Of a DNA stretch of 30,569 nt, positions 16,474-24,449 are shown one piece after another (positions within the stretch are counted from its first letter, which is position 1; each line of letters begins with the position of its first letter). Position numbers and translations under genes: made by a program. Source of the DNA: Planctomycetota bacterium (GTDB lineage: Bacteria > Planctomycetota > Phycisphaerae > UBA1845 > CAIVHJ01); contig JACZTW010000006.1 in NCBI GenBank assembly GCA_022573485.1, forward strand, positions 1-30,569, in the 5' to 3' direction. The notes beneath the pieces are model-generated. The model saw only the letters and a program-made list of their open reading frames with translations, was not told the origin of the DNA and did not search any database.

Positions 16474-16513
16474 GCCAACCGAGATAGTTGAGGTGTCCAG
16501 CGAGGAGATAGTC

Positions 16514-17176
16514 ATGGAAAGAATGAAGATTGCGATGATCACGGCGAGCGGTCTGGGAATTGCTGCACTATTCCCTGCCCTTGCGGGAGTCACATCGACC
16601 GCCTCGGTGCAAGGGGCTTCAAGCGGCGCGGCCGAGACATCGAAGTTCAGGTACGTAGGCTCCAAATCGTGCAAGATGTGCCATAGTTCCGTGCAGCACA
16701 AGACGTGGACAAAGACCAAGATGGGGCAGGCCTTCGACACGCTCAAGCCGGGCCACGCCAAGGAAGCGAAGGTCAAGCACAACCTCAATCCCGAGAAGGA
16801 CTACACTCAAGATGCGACTTGCCTGAAGTGCCACACGACCGGCTTCGGCCACCCGGGCGGCTATGTCATTCCCGATCCCAAAGACAAGAAAGCCGTCCGC
16901 AGGGCAGCGAAACTGGAAAACGTCGGCTGCGAATCCTGCCATGGGCCAGGCAGCGAATACAACAAGCTCTTCAGGGAAATCCTGCAAACCAAACGCAAAT
17001 ACAAGATTGAAGAACTCTATGCCGCCGGCCTGCAGAAGATCACCAAGGACACCTGCACATCCTGCCACAACGAGCACAGCCCCACGATCGACGCCGGCGC
17101 ACCGTTTGATTTCGAGACGATGAAGGACAAAGACTTACACGATCGCCAGGAAATGAAACAACGCGAAGCATCATGA
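16514..17176 (+). CDS. Tetraheme cytochrome c, c554/c'-like
   Basis: A 220-residue exported protein. A signal segment (MERMKIAMITASGLGIAALFPALAG) is followed by YVGSKSCKMCH and three more CxxCH sites. The four haem motifs are CKMCH 53-57, CLKCH 103-107, CESCH 139-143 and CTSCH 181-185. The opening 'YVGSKSCKMCHSS' with the 'CESCHGPGSEY' block is typical of the cytochrome c554/c-prime family (PF13435). In ammonia oxidisers, c554 accepts electrons from hydroxylamine oxidoreductase. An HAO-like gene lies 5.3 kb away, so a partner role is possible but unproven. ATG 16514 has GAGGAG 6 bases upstream; an upstream in-frame ATG (16472) precedes the ribosome site and is unlikely. The C-terminus is strongly charged. 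Confidence 0.9.
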   Translation: MERMKIAMITASGLGIAALFPALAGVTSTASVQGASSGAAETSKFRYVGSKSCKMCHSSVQHKTWTKTKMGQAFDTLKPGHAKEAKVKHNLNPEKDYTQDATCLKCHTTGFGHPGGYVIPDPKDKKAVRRAAKLENVGCESCHGPGSEYNKLFREILQTKRKYKIEELYAAGLQKITKDTCTSCHNEHSPTIDAGAPFDFETMKDKDLHDRQEMKQREAS

Positions 17177-17290
17177 CCCGATGGGTCTCGTGACATCCGC
17201 GCCGTAGTTACAAGGCGGAGCCGGGACGACTTGCTGGCCGCCCCGGCCCCGAGGAACGCTCTCGTATTTCCAATCAGCAGGAATGACCAC

Positions 17291-18913
17291 TTACCCGCCG
17301 TTCGGCGGAAGGGGTGTGGGGGCATGAATGCCGCCCCGCTGTCTCGTCAGAGTCTCCATTGAGCCGGCTGGGAATCCGCCCGGCTCACTCGCGACGAAAT
17401 CTTCGCTATCGGCCGCGGTGTGACAGGCTGTGCAACTGAGCCCAGTGGCGACAAAACTCGCGCCGCCGTGGATTTGATCAACCGCCGCACTCGTCGCGGG
17501 ATCGATGAACTCCAGACCCAGATCATCATTTGCTCCCGTCAGAAACTCCCAGCTTGTGATGCCAGGCAGGAATAGATCAATATTGGTCACGGGGAACTGG
17601 CCCGAGTCTGAGAAATCCGGCAGGTTCGCGGCACCCGTGCCTGAGATGTTGACTGCCTGGACATCCGCAGCTCCGCCGCCAAGAGACAGGGTGTAAGCGA
17701 AGGAGACATAGTGATCACGGACGGTCACCATGCCCGTGTGTACGGCGAAAGCGATGTTGTAAACATTCCCTTCCGCCAGCGCCGTGTCGTCGTCGTTTCC
17801 GGTGTCGAGAGCCCGCTGGATATTAGATGCCCATCTGCCCTGGAGCGGATCGTCGGCCGACGGCGTAAAGGTCGTCCCGGTGGCGCTGATGTCGCCGCGG
17901 CTCTCGGTCGGTTGGCGAAGCCTGCGACGCGGAACCGTATCGCCTTCGCCGGGCTCATATCCCATGGCGATGGCGTCGGCATAGTCGATCCCGACTGAGA
18001 CGGGTGCCGGCCCGAGGTTTGCTGAGTCCTCCCGGGCGAAGTACCGCAGGGGGCTGGTGAAGAGATCGTCGAATTGGAACGCGAACGATCCATCTTCGGT
18101 GCTGGCAGGATCGAACGCCCAGGACGGATTCCCATCGTCGTCGACGCTCGCGGTCTGATATGGGCCATCGCCCGTGTCGCCGTGCCTCGAGCCGCCGCCG
18201 CTGTCGGCCTCGGCCCCAATCCTCAGCCCAACCCACTGGTCGTCGGACGCCCCAATGGGATTGGCCCGGCCCAGGCGATGATGCCAGAGGTCCAGCCTGC
18301 CCGTGCTATCGTCCGGCAGGTACTTATGGACTTCGCCGTCGTCCGCCACCCACAGCGGCATGGCGCGGCTGTTGTCATGACAGGTCAACATGCAACCCAT
18401 GGCACCGAAATCCGGCACGGCATTGGGACCGTTTGGATCGTCGAGCATGAACGTAACCCGCGACTCGTAGATCGTCGAGTTCTGGGTCGTCGAGCCTCGC
18501 AGAGGATCACCGTCGATCGTCGACTGGGCGTCTCGCCGGACCCCGCCCTCACGCTGCCAGGCGCCATCGGTGTAGCGGAAGTAATCATGGGTGTCGCCTC
18601 GATCCCCTTCCCAGCTCATGTGGAAGAACATCGTGTCGTCGTTGTAGGCCGCCTGGACGGTAAACGGCAGAATAATCGGTTTGTCCTGATCCAGGCCCAC
18701 AAGCACCGGAGCACCCACGCTCCCGTTGTCATTGACATTGTCATTGACATTGTCGTTGACATTGCCATTGCCGTTGACATTGCCGTTGACATTGTCATTG
18801 CCGTTGACATTGTCATTGCCGTTGCCCCCGGTCGGCGAGCAACCCGCAACGCTCCAACTCAACGTAGCCGCAATCAGCAACCTGCCGCCAAGCCTCTTCC
18901 GTTTCAGATACAT
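17291..18913 (-). CDS. Haem-binding lipoprotein, ethylbenzene-dehydrogenase-like domain
   Basis: A 540-residue protein. The signal peptide ends in a lipobox (SVAGC) that would be lipidated at Cys25. A spacer of about 32 residues of Asn/Asp/Gly/Val repeats follows, then a large beta-rich domain. Visible blocks are YNDDTMFFHMSWEGDRGD, DFGAMGCMLTCHDNSRAMPLWVADDGEVHKY, RLDLWHHRLGRANPIG and, near the C-terminus, ITSWEFLTG, HGGASFVATGLSCTACHT. This fits the EB_dh/cytochrome c-552-like haem-binding domain family. There is one CxxCH (CTACH) and one CxxxCH (CMLTCH), so up to two c-type haems. ATG 18913 has AGAGAGG 6 bases upstream; the frame is open to 19195 but that extension precedes the signal peptide. 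It is probably a periplasm-facing electron carrier or sensor; its partner is unknown. Confidence 0.83.
   Translation of the reverse strand: MYLKRKRLGGRLLIAATLSWSVAGCSPTGGNGNDNVNGNDNVNGNVNGNGNVNDNVNDNVNDNGSVGAPVLVGLDQDKPIILPFTVQAAYNDDTMFFHMSWEGDRGDTHDYFRYTDGAWQREGGVRRDAQSTIDGDPLRGSTTQNSTIYESRVTFMLDDPNGPNAVPDFGAMGCMLTCHDNSRAMPLWVADDGEVHKYLPDDSTGRLDLWHHRLGRANPIGASDDQWVGLRIGAEADSGGGSRHGDTGDGPYQTASVDDDGNPSWAFDPASTEDGSFAFQFDDLFTSPLRYFAREDSANLGPAPVSVGIDYADAIAMGYEPGEGDTVPRRRLRQPTESRGDISATGTTFTPSADDPLQGRWASNIQRALDTGNDDDTALAEGNVYNIAFAVHTGMVTVRDHYVSFAYTLSLGGGAADVQAVNISGTGAANLPDFSDSGQFPVTNIDLFLPGITSWEFLTGANDDLGLEFIDPATSAAVDQIHGGASFVATGLSCTACHTAADSEDFVASEPGGFPAGSMETLTRQRGGIHAPTPLPPNGG
18724..18826. repeat. 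Hexanucleotide-period repeat coding for an Asn-rich linker
   Basis: About 17 units of the ATTGAC / ATTGTC / ATTGCC / GTTGAC type lie in a row. On the coding strand these give alternating Asn with Asp, Gly or Val just after the lipobox. All units keep the reading frame, since the period is two codons, so copy-number change would alter only linker length. Confidence 0.9.
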
Positions 18914-19238
18914 GCGAAACCTCTCTTTCCATGTAACCCGGCCGATTCGTGACGAAGCAACCTGCGTAAGCCACCCGACCGTTTGCACATTATACCTGTT
19001 AGCAACCGCGCTGCCACGCGCAGTCGCCGGATCGACGATCTGCAAACCTGAACTCCGGCACGGCCCGAACCTGTTGCCATGCCTCGTGTTAGGGGCCCTG
19101 CGCCATCGAAGACGCTCACGCTGATGGGATGGCAAGAACCTCGTACACCCGTTTCGTTGCGGGAAAACTCGTTGGTCTTGAGGATTTTGGCGCATTCATA
19201 CATCGCCAGTTTGGCGCCGATGCGCGAGGATGGTTCGA
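18914..19238. other. Intergenic region, 325 bp
   Basis: It lies between the cytochrome b stop and the lipoprotein start, both leftward. A 112-codon frame fills it (18904-19242) but shows no domain and a Ser/Arg-rich composition. It is likely to hold the lipoprotein promoter and the end of the cytochrome operon transcript. No clear terminator stem is seen. Confidence 0.45.
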
Positions 19239-20429
19239 TCACCGGTGCTCGTCGATCGAGTCCGATCCGGCGACGTGATTGGCAGACTCTTCGATGCGAT
19301 GTGGGAACCCCTTGATGTCGATTTCATATTCGGTTCCGAAGATCGTTACGGTGCTTTCCGATAAGTGGCCCACAGCTCCAAAGAAAAGTGCGCCGGCGAC
19401 GGCCAATACGCCCAGGCCGACTGCCAGCGGACGCTTTTTCGGATGGCGCTCTTTGCCGCGATCGATGAAAGGCCACAAGAACATGAGGATGAACGGTACG
19501 AAGGACACCATGATGCCGACAATCTTTCCCAGCGGGCCGCTGAAGTACTTCAAAAGTTGGTAGGTAGGCAGGAAGTACCATTCCGGCTTGATGGCTTCGG
19601 GCGTGACCAGCGGGTTGGCAGGCTCGCCGATTTCCCACGGCGAGAGCACCGCCAAACTGGCCAGAATGCCGAACGTCAGCAATGCGACGCTCACTTCTTT
19701 GGCGCTGTGTACCGGGTGGAACGGGATCCCGCACTCGGGAGGCGTTTTCTTTTCTTCGCCGACGGGATCCAGAGTAGCCAGGTTTTGGGCGCGCATTAGA
19801 AACAAGTGCAGACCGATGATGGCGAAGGTAAACCAGGGTAGAATGATGACGTGGATGAGAAAGAAGCGGCTCAGCGTCTCATGGCCTACGCCGGGGCCGC
19901 CGCGCAGGAACTCCATCACCCACTGCCCGACGAACGGTACGGCGCCGGCGACCTCCGTTCCAACCGTCGTGGCCCAGTAGGCAAGTTCATTCCAAGGCAA
20001 CAAATATCCCGTGAACCCGAAAGTGATCGTCGCCATGAACAAGAACACGCCGGTCACCCAGGTCAGCTCCCGCGGCTTCTTATAGGCGCCCATGAAATAG
20101 GTTCGGCACATGTGCAGAAGGAGCGCGATGATCATCAGTGTGGCGCCCCAGGCGTGCAGTTGGCGATAGAACCAGCCGAAGGGCACGGCCCCGGTAATGT
20201 GCTTGATGGATTCGTGGGCCTCCTCCGGCGTCGGGCGATAGTAAACCAGCAGGAGAATACCCGTCAGCACCTGGCTGATGTAGAGCATCAGTGCCAGACT
20301 GCCGAAGACGTGCCCCCAGCCCGTGTGCGGCGGCAGGCGCTTGTGCAGTTGGCCGGCGCTGAAATCCCGGAAGACGCGCATGTCGTAGCGCTCTTCGAAG
20401 AAGTTGTTGATCGCACGCTTGATGCTCAC
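19239..20429 (-). CDS. Cytochrome b (b6/PetD fused type) of a quinol:cytochrome c oxidoreductase
   Basis: A 396-residue polytopic protein. The b6-like half has the haem ligands His in FGWFYRQLHAWGATLMIIALLLHMCR and in LSRFFLIHVIILPWFTFAIIGLH, i.e. two pairs of His 14-15 residues apart on helices B and D. It also has KKPRELTWVTG and the GYLLPWNELAYWATTV quinone loop. The PetD-like half carries the Qo-site PEWYFLPTYQLLKYF motif. In cytochrome b6 a Cys in helix A ('YCLGG') binds the extra haem ci; here the equivalent spot reads HVFGS, so a covalent ci haem is unlikely. It ends a tight operon, 16 bases after the Rieske gene. A short C-terminal periplasmic or cytosolic tail with EYEIDIKGFPHRIEES follows the last helix. 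Confidence 0.93.
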   Translation of the reverse strand: MSIKRAINNFFEERYDMRVFRDFSAGQLHKRLPPHTGWGHVFGSLALMLYISQVLTGILLLVYYRPTPEEAHESIKHITGAVPFGWFYRQLHAWGATLMIIALLLHMCRTYFMGAYKKPRELTWVTGVFLFMATITFGFTGYLLPWNELAYWATTVGTEVAGAVPFVGQWVMEFLRGGPGVGHETLSRFFLIHVIILPWFTFAIIGLHLFLMRAQNLATLDPVGEEKKTPPECGIPFHPVHSAKEVSVALLTFGILASLAVLSPWEIGEPANPLVTPEAIKPEWYFLPTYQLLKYFSGPLGKIVGIMVSFVPFILMFLWPFIDRGKERHPKKRPLAVGLGVLAVAGALFFGAVGHLSESTVTIFGTEYEIDIKGFPHRIEESANHVAGSDSIDEHR

Positions 20430-20445
20430 GGAACACTCCGAGGAA

Positions 20446-20892
20446 CTACGCTCCCGATATATAGATCTTCCCGCCGGCCTCGCTGACTTTGTATTCTTTC
20501 AACGGTGCGGGCGGCGGGCCATCCACGACTTTGCCGTTTACGTCGAAGGTCGCGGCATGGCAGGGACAGAGAAAAGCCTTGCGCTGCGCGTCCCAATTCA
20601 CGATACAACCCAAGTGCGTACACACCGCCGAATAGGCCACGAACCGATCGCCCGCGCGCACGACAATCACGGGTTTTCCATTCAAGATTTCGGTGCGCGA
20701 TTCCCAGGGTGCAAAGTCTTCCGCGCCCTCCACGACCTTGCGGTCCACGCCAGGCCCCTTTTTGGTCACGGGCCACACGTAGATCAGCGCAGGTATGGTC
20801 GCAGCGCAGGCGGTGATGGCGCCGCAGATCGCCAAGAACAAATCCAAGAAACCGCGTCTCGTCGGACCGGGCAGCGAAGTATTATCCGTCAT
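20446..20892 (-). CDS. Rieske [2Fe-2S] protein of the cytochrome bc complex
   Basis: A 148-residue protein. An N-terminal twin-Arg segment (TRRGFLDLF) precedes one hydrophobic helix (AICGAITACAATIPALIYVW), consistent with Tat export and an uncleaved anchor. The cluster motifs are CTHLGC and CPCHAATF, with both Cys and both His ligands and the disulfide cysteines. The following DVNGKVVDGPPPAPLKEY is the Pro loop. The length is at the short end of b6f-type Rieske proteins. The gene is 16 bases from each neighbour, with the nonaheme cytochrome before and cytochrome b after. It would move electrons from the quinol-oxidising site of cytochrome b to a c-type haem, presumably in the neighbour. Confidence 0.95.
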   Translation of the reverse strand: MTDNTSLPGPTRRGFLDLFLAICGAITACAATIPALIYVWPVTKKGPGVDRKVVEGAEDFAPWESRTEILNGKPVIVVRAGDRFVAYSAVCTHLGCIVNWDAQRKAFLCPCHAATFDVNGKVVDGPPPAPLKEYKVSEAGGKIYISGA

Positions 20893-20908
20893 GGCCTTGC
20901 ATTCCTGT

Positions 20909-22255
20909 TTACGGCAGAGGTTTCACGTGAATCGCCTTGAGGCGAAGATACTTGACATAACTGGCCACGCCGAAGACCAAAATGAAACCCCACATTGGCC
21001 AGAGAATCCAGTAGCGCCAAGCCAGTCCGGCTTCTTTCTCATCGATCGATACATTGACTGCATCGGTGCTCGCGCTGAGGCGTGCGATGACGGAGGCGAT
21101 TTCGCCTATCTGGAGCATGTGTTGAGTCGGCCCCAACTCGGCGACGGCCGTCGTGGCGTCGGCCATCATGAGCTGCTCGTCTTCGACCAAGAGCACGCCA
21201 CGACCAACAACGTCGATGCGGGCCATCGTTCGGGCGTAGGCCACCTCCGCCTCGCCGATCATGCCGTACATTTCTTCCGACCTCTTGAAAGCCTCGAGGT
21301 CAGCGGGAAGGTCACTATCCTCGTCGTGGCATTCGTAGCATGATTCAGTCAGCAAAGAGAGTTGAGGATGCAGAGATTCGATCAGTGCGTGATCATCAGA
21401 AGCGGCCGGCGAACGAGCGAATCGGGCGACGAGTTGTTTGGGTCGGATGGTGGCCTGTTGAATCGCATGGCTGTTCTCACCCCCGTGGCAAGCAATACAG
21501 CGCGGGAACGAGTCGATCTCGGCGTGAGGGCTCTTGAGGAAAAACTGCTCGGTCTGCTGATGACATTTGCCGCAAACGGTATTGACACTCGCGACGCCGG
21601 GCGGAGCCGCGGCGTGATTGCCGTGGCAAGTGGCGCAGGTCGGCATGCCGGTGTCCTGAGCCTCCAGCAATCCTCTACCATGCACACTGGCCCGGTATTC
21701 GTCCATAATCTCCACGCTGTGGCCGTGCTCGGACATCATGGCCTCATCGCCGTGGCACCGCCCACATGTGTCCGGCACGTTCAGCGGATGCGTGCGGCTG
21801 CGCGGGTCGCTCGCTTTGAAGATTGCATGAACATCGTGGCAGTCCGTACACACCGCCGCCGCCTCGTTTTTCTTCTCAAACAGCGCTTTGCCGTGGCCGC
21901 TCGTGCGATAACGCATCAATTGATCCGCAGGCAAACCGTACGGATTCATCAGGCTGACGTTCGCATGGCACTGAGCGCATCTCTCGGGGATTTCGAAGCG
22001 AGTGGGCTTGCCGCTGAACGACGGGCCGTGGTCGAAGGACGGAGACGTTCGCTGCTGAGCATCAACAAGATATGCCGCCTCTCCTCCGTGGCAATCACGG
22101 CAACTCACAGCGGCCGCGGAATGGACGGACGAGAAGAACTGCTTCGCCTCGGCTTCATGACAGACTTCACAGGTTACCTGCTCCTGACCCAATGCAGCAG
22201 AATCGAACAGGGCAAGCACGGGGATGAGAACAATATAGCGCAAATAGGATGCCAT
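20909..22255 (-). CDS. Nonaheme cytochrome c with C-terminal membrane anchor
   Basis: A 448-residue protein. A short signal peptide (to about residue 23, ALG-QEQ) is followed by nine CxxCH motifs at 29-33, 52-56, 93-97, 136-140, 164-168, 207-211, 228-232, 253-257 and 306-310. An alpha-helical region without haems (about 315-405) is followed by one transmembrane helix, WILWPMWGFILVFGVASYV (417-435). The N-terminal haem domain resembles NapC/CCGP-type multihaem proteins of the NrfB/doubled-CXXCH kind; an exact family cannot be fixed by eye. It is the first gene of the Rieske-cytochrome b operon and takes the place where cytochrome f or c1 would be expected. ATG 22255 has AAAGG 5 bases upstream. 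A longer frame to 22465 would overlap the divergent promoter region. Confidence 0.92.
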   Translation of the reverse strand: MASYLRYIVLIPVLALFDSAALGQEQVTCEVCHEAEAKQFFSSVHSAAAVSCRDCHGGEAAYLVDAQQRTSPSFDHGPSFSGKPTRFEIPERCAQCHANVSLMNPYGLPADQLMRYRTSGHGKALFEKKNEAAAVCTDCHDVHAIFKASDPRSRTHPLNVPDTCGRCHGDEAMMSEHGHSVEIMDEYRASVHGRGLLEAQDTGMPTCATCHGNHAAAPPGVASVNTVCGKCHQQTEQFFLKSPHAEIDSFPRCIACHGGENSHAIQQATIRPKQLVARFARSPAASDDHALIESLHPQLSLLTESCYECHDEDSDLPADLEAFKRSEEMYGMIGEAEVAYARTMARIDVVGRGVLLVEDEQLMMADATTAVAELGPTQHMLQIGEIASVIARLSASTDAVNVSIDEKEAGLAWRYWILWPMWGFILVFGVASYVKYLRLKAIHVKPLP

Positions 22256-22483
22256 GAGTACCTTTAGGTTCGGCGGTAATCCACTACCGCTTCCGCTCGC
22301 GCTCCCGAGCAGCGCCGCAGTACAAGATAGCACTCCGAATCCGGCCGTCAACAGCGCTGATTCGCCACGCGCAGAACCGCTCTTACACGTTGTGTGCCTC
22401 TGGAGACTTGCATGTTGCTTGCCTGTGGCGACAATGACGGCGCAAGTGCGTTCGCTACTTTTCATACCAAGAAAGGCAGAACC
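22256..22483. promoter_or_regulatory. Divergent promoter region between nonaheme/bc operon and HAO-like gene
   Basis: This 228-bp gap is shared by two respiratory transcription units and so is the likely site of common regulation. No clear -10/-35 pair or operator palindrome stands out by eye. The HAO-like start is marked by AAAGG 9 bases before ATG 22484. Confidence 0.5.
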
Positions 22484-24076
22484 ATGTTCTCATTCTCGTC
22501 TCTCGGCCGATTCGGCGTATTTGTCATCGTGCTCATTTTGTCGATGTTCTGTGCTTCCGAACTCTCTGCCGACGACTCGGCGAACGACGACGCTTGCCTC
22601 TTTTGCCATAGCAAGATCACTCCAGGTCTGGTGAAACAGTGGCGAAAATCGACGCACTCCACGAGCGGCGTCGGCTGCCTGGCGTGCCACGGCGCGGAGC
22701 AGTCCGATCCGGACAGTTGGATCCACGGCGAGCAGTGGATCTCCTCGATCGTAACGCCCAAAGACTGTGCCGAATGTCACGAGAAAGAATACGTCGAGTT
22801 CTCCGCGAGCCACCACAGTACAGCCGGCCTGATCCTGCATTCCAAAGACAACATGCTCGGCGAGTTCATCGCCGGCGGACCCAACGCGGTCCTCGGCTGC
22901 AAGCAGTGCCACGGCAGCCAGCTCGGTTTCACCAAGACGTTCGCCGACGGCAGCACCTTCACGCTGGATATGGCCAAGATCTCCAGTGAAGTGATGGACA
23001 CACTCATGGCCAGCCACAACACCGACATGAAAGGATTACTGCGCTACAAGACCGAACTGAGCGAGGGCATCGCAGCCAAAATCGAAGCGCAGTGGGCGCC
23101 GCACAAGAACAAGCCGCTCAAACCCGAGACGCCACTGGCCATCGATCATAACGCCTGGCCCAACAGCGGCATCGGGCGCTTCAACCCTGATGGCTCGATG
23201 GGATCCTGCAACGCCTGCCACAGCCGGCACGACTTCAGCCGGGCCTTGGCCCGCCAGCCCGAAAGCTGCGGCAAGTGCCACATGGGCCCCGACCACCCGC
23301 ACATCGAAATCTACAATGAATCAAAGCACGGCATTGCCTATCGAAATCAAATGGCCGACATGAACCTCGATTCCGCGAAATGGGTGGTCGGCGAGGATTA
23401 CTTCGCCGCCCCAACCTGCGCCACCTGCCACATGAGCGCCACTCCGGACATGCCCGTGAGCCACGACGTGGGGTTACGCATCAGTTGGACCCTGCGCCCG
23501 CCCATCAGCACACTGACCACCTCGCACACCGCCACGCTCAACGACGAAGATGAAATCGTTGAGTCAGACGTGCCGTGGCAGCACAAGCGGGCGGCCATGA
23601 AGAATGTTTGCAGGACTTGCCACGCCGTCACCCACGTGCAAAACTTTTACAAACAATACGACGCCTTGGTGAACCTCTACAATGAAAAGTTCGCCAAGCC
23701 CGGCGTCAAGCTAATGAAATACGTCAAGGAGCACGGCTATCTCAATAAAGTCGGCTTTACCAACGAGCTGGACTGGATTTGGTTCGAGTTGTGGCATCAC
23801 GAGGGCCGGCGCATGCGTCATGGGGCCGCCATGATGGGCCCGGACTTCACGCACTGGCACGGCAGCTACGAAGTCTCCAAGAACTTCTACATGAAGTTCC
23901 TGCCCAAGATCGAAGCGCTGGCCGAGAAGCACAATGATGCCACATTGAAGAAACTGATTCAGGATGAAGTGTTCTCAAAGCCCGAGCACGCGTGGTACGA
24001 CGGGATGGACAAAGAGGAAGCCGCGCGAATCCGCACGATGTACTCGACCTATCACGAGCGCCACTTGACGGAGTAG
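22484..24076 (+). CDS. Octaheme cytochrome c, hydroxylamine oxidoreductase (HAO)-like
   Basis: A 530-residue periplasmic protein with a signal peptide (MFSFSSLGRFGVFVIVLILSMF...) and eight CxxCH motifs at 38-42, 65-69, 95-99, 139-143, 242-246, 262-266, 312-316 and 376-380. This is the spacing and number of the HAO family. The CHMGPDHPHIEIYNESKHG stretch (residues 266-283) holds an Asp-His pair (270-271) where the family has its catalytic Asp-His. The C-terminal domain has WFELWHHEGRRMRHGAAMMGPDF and THWHGSYEV. In true HAO a C-terminal Tyr is cross-linked to the catalytic haem and allows oxidation. Whether Tyr462, Tyr469 or Phe455 occupies that place is not decidable by eye. It could oxidise hydroxylamine or hydrazine, or reduce nitrite. 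No other ammonia-oxidation gene is present. It is divergent from the bc-type operon. Confidence 0.9.
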   Translation: MFSFSSLGRFGVFVIVLILSMFCASELSADDSANDDACLFCHSKITPGLVKQWRKSTHSTSGVGCLACHGAEQSDPDSWIHGEQWISSIVTPKDCAECHEKEYVEFSASHHSTAGLILHSKDNMLGEFIAGGPNAVLGCKQCHGSQLGFTKTFADGSTFTLDMAKISSEVMDTLMASHNTDMKGLLRYKTELSEGIAAKIEAQWAPHKNKPLKPETPLAIDHNAWPNSGIGRFNPDGSMGSCNACHSRHDFSRALARQPESCGKCHMGPDHPHIEIYNESKHGIAYRNQMADMNLDSAKWVVGEDYFAAPTCATCHMSATPDMPVSHDVGLRISWTLRPPISTLTTSHTATLNDEDEIVESDVPWQHKRAAMKNVCRTCHAVTHVQNFYKQYDALVNLYNEKFAKPGVKLMKYVKEHGYLNKVGFTNELDWIWFELWHHEGRRMRHGAAMMGPDFTHWHGSYEVSKNFYMKFLPKIEALAEKHNDATLKKLIQDEVFSKPEHAWYDGMDKEEAARIRTMYSTYHERHLTE

Positions 24077-24439
24077 CTCGATGATACCTTGACCTTTTGC
24101 CACCCAGACACAAAGACGCCGAGGTCGATTGACTTCGGCCCCGCCACGGTCCGGGCCTCATGCTTACCACAGAGGCAGAGGAAATGAGCGCAACGGCTGC
24201 GTTCCTTGCCACAGCATCGAGCGCTGAATGGGATTTCCAGCGCCTCGAGGGCCTCCAACAGCTTGTCGGCGCGAGTGGCACGCAGAACGCCCAGATTTCC
24301 GTTGAGGCGGATGTCCGCCCCGACAACAAAACAGTCCAAACATGCAGCGCTCAGCCGCATAAGCGACAGGCCGGCAGCGTCCAAGCTCTTCAATGGATCA
24401 TTCCCGGCGGGATCCTAACTTCGGTCAGCCGGAATTTCG
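24077..24439. other. Intergenic region with degenerate repeats, 363 bp
   Basis: It lies between the convergent HAO-like and moaA genes. On the minus strand it contains text of the 'cctctgtggtaagcatgagg' and 'cggcgtctttgtgtctgggtgg' kind at about 24090-24185. This is the same class of degenerate intergenic repeat as at 12424-12453. At 24400-24449 is a half copy of the element at 16235. Frames of about 110-130 codons here have no recognisable domain. Confidence 0.5.
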
Positions 24440-24449
24440 TCAGCCGCCG
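24400..24449. repeat. Half copy (left half) of the dispersed element
   Basis: ATTCCCGGCGGGATC is identical to 16235-16249. The following TCGGTCAGCCGGAATTTCG stretch matches with a few substitutions. Its last bases fall on the moaA stop region, so the right boundary is uncertain. Confidence 0.6.

Noticed and set aside
18724..18826. CRISPR array
   Set aside because: The repeats are six bases long, contiguous, in frame and without spacers.
18074..18952. 292-codon plus-strand frame with a long Ile/Val/Asp repeat tail
   Set aside because: It is the antisense reading of the lipoprotein. The apparent repeat is the mirror of the Asn-rich linker, and the real gene has a lipobox, ribosome site and haem motifs.
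21362..22267. 301-codon plus-strand frame
   Set aside because: It is antisense to nine CxxCH motifs of the nonaheme cytochrome.
22484..24076. Proof of ammonia oxidation or anammox
   Set aside because: HAO-like octaheme proteins also act reductively and no hydrazine synthase or ammonia monooxygenase gene is in the window.
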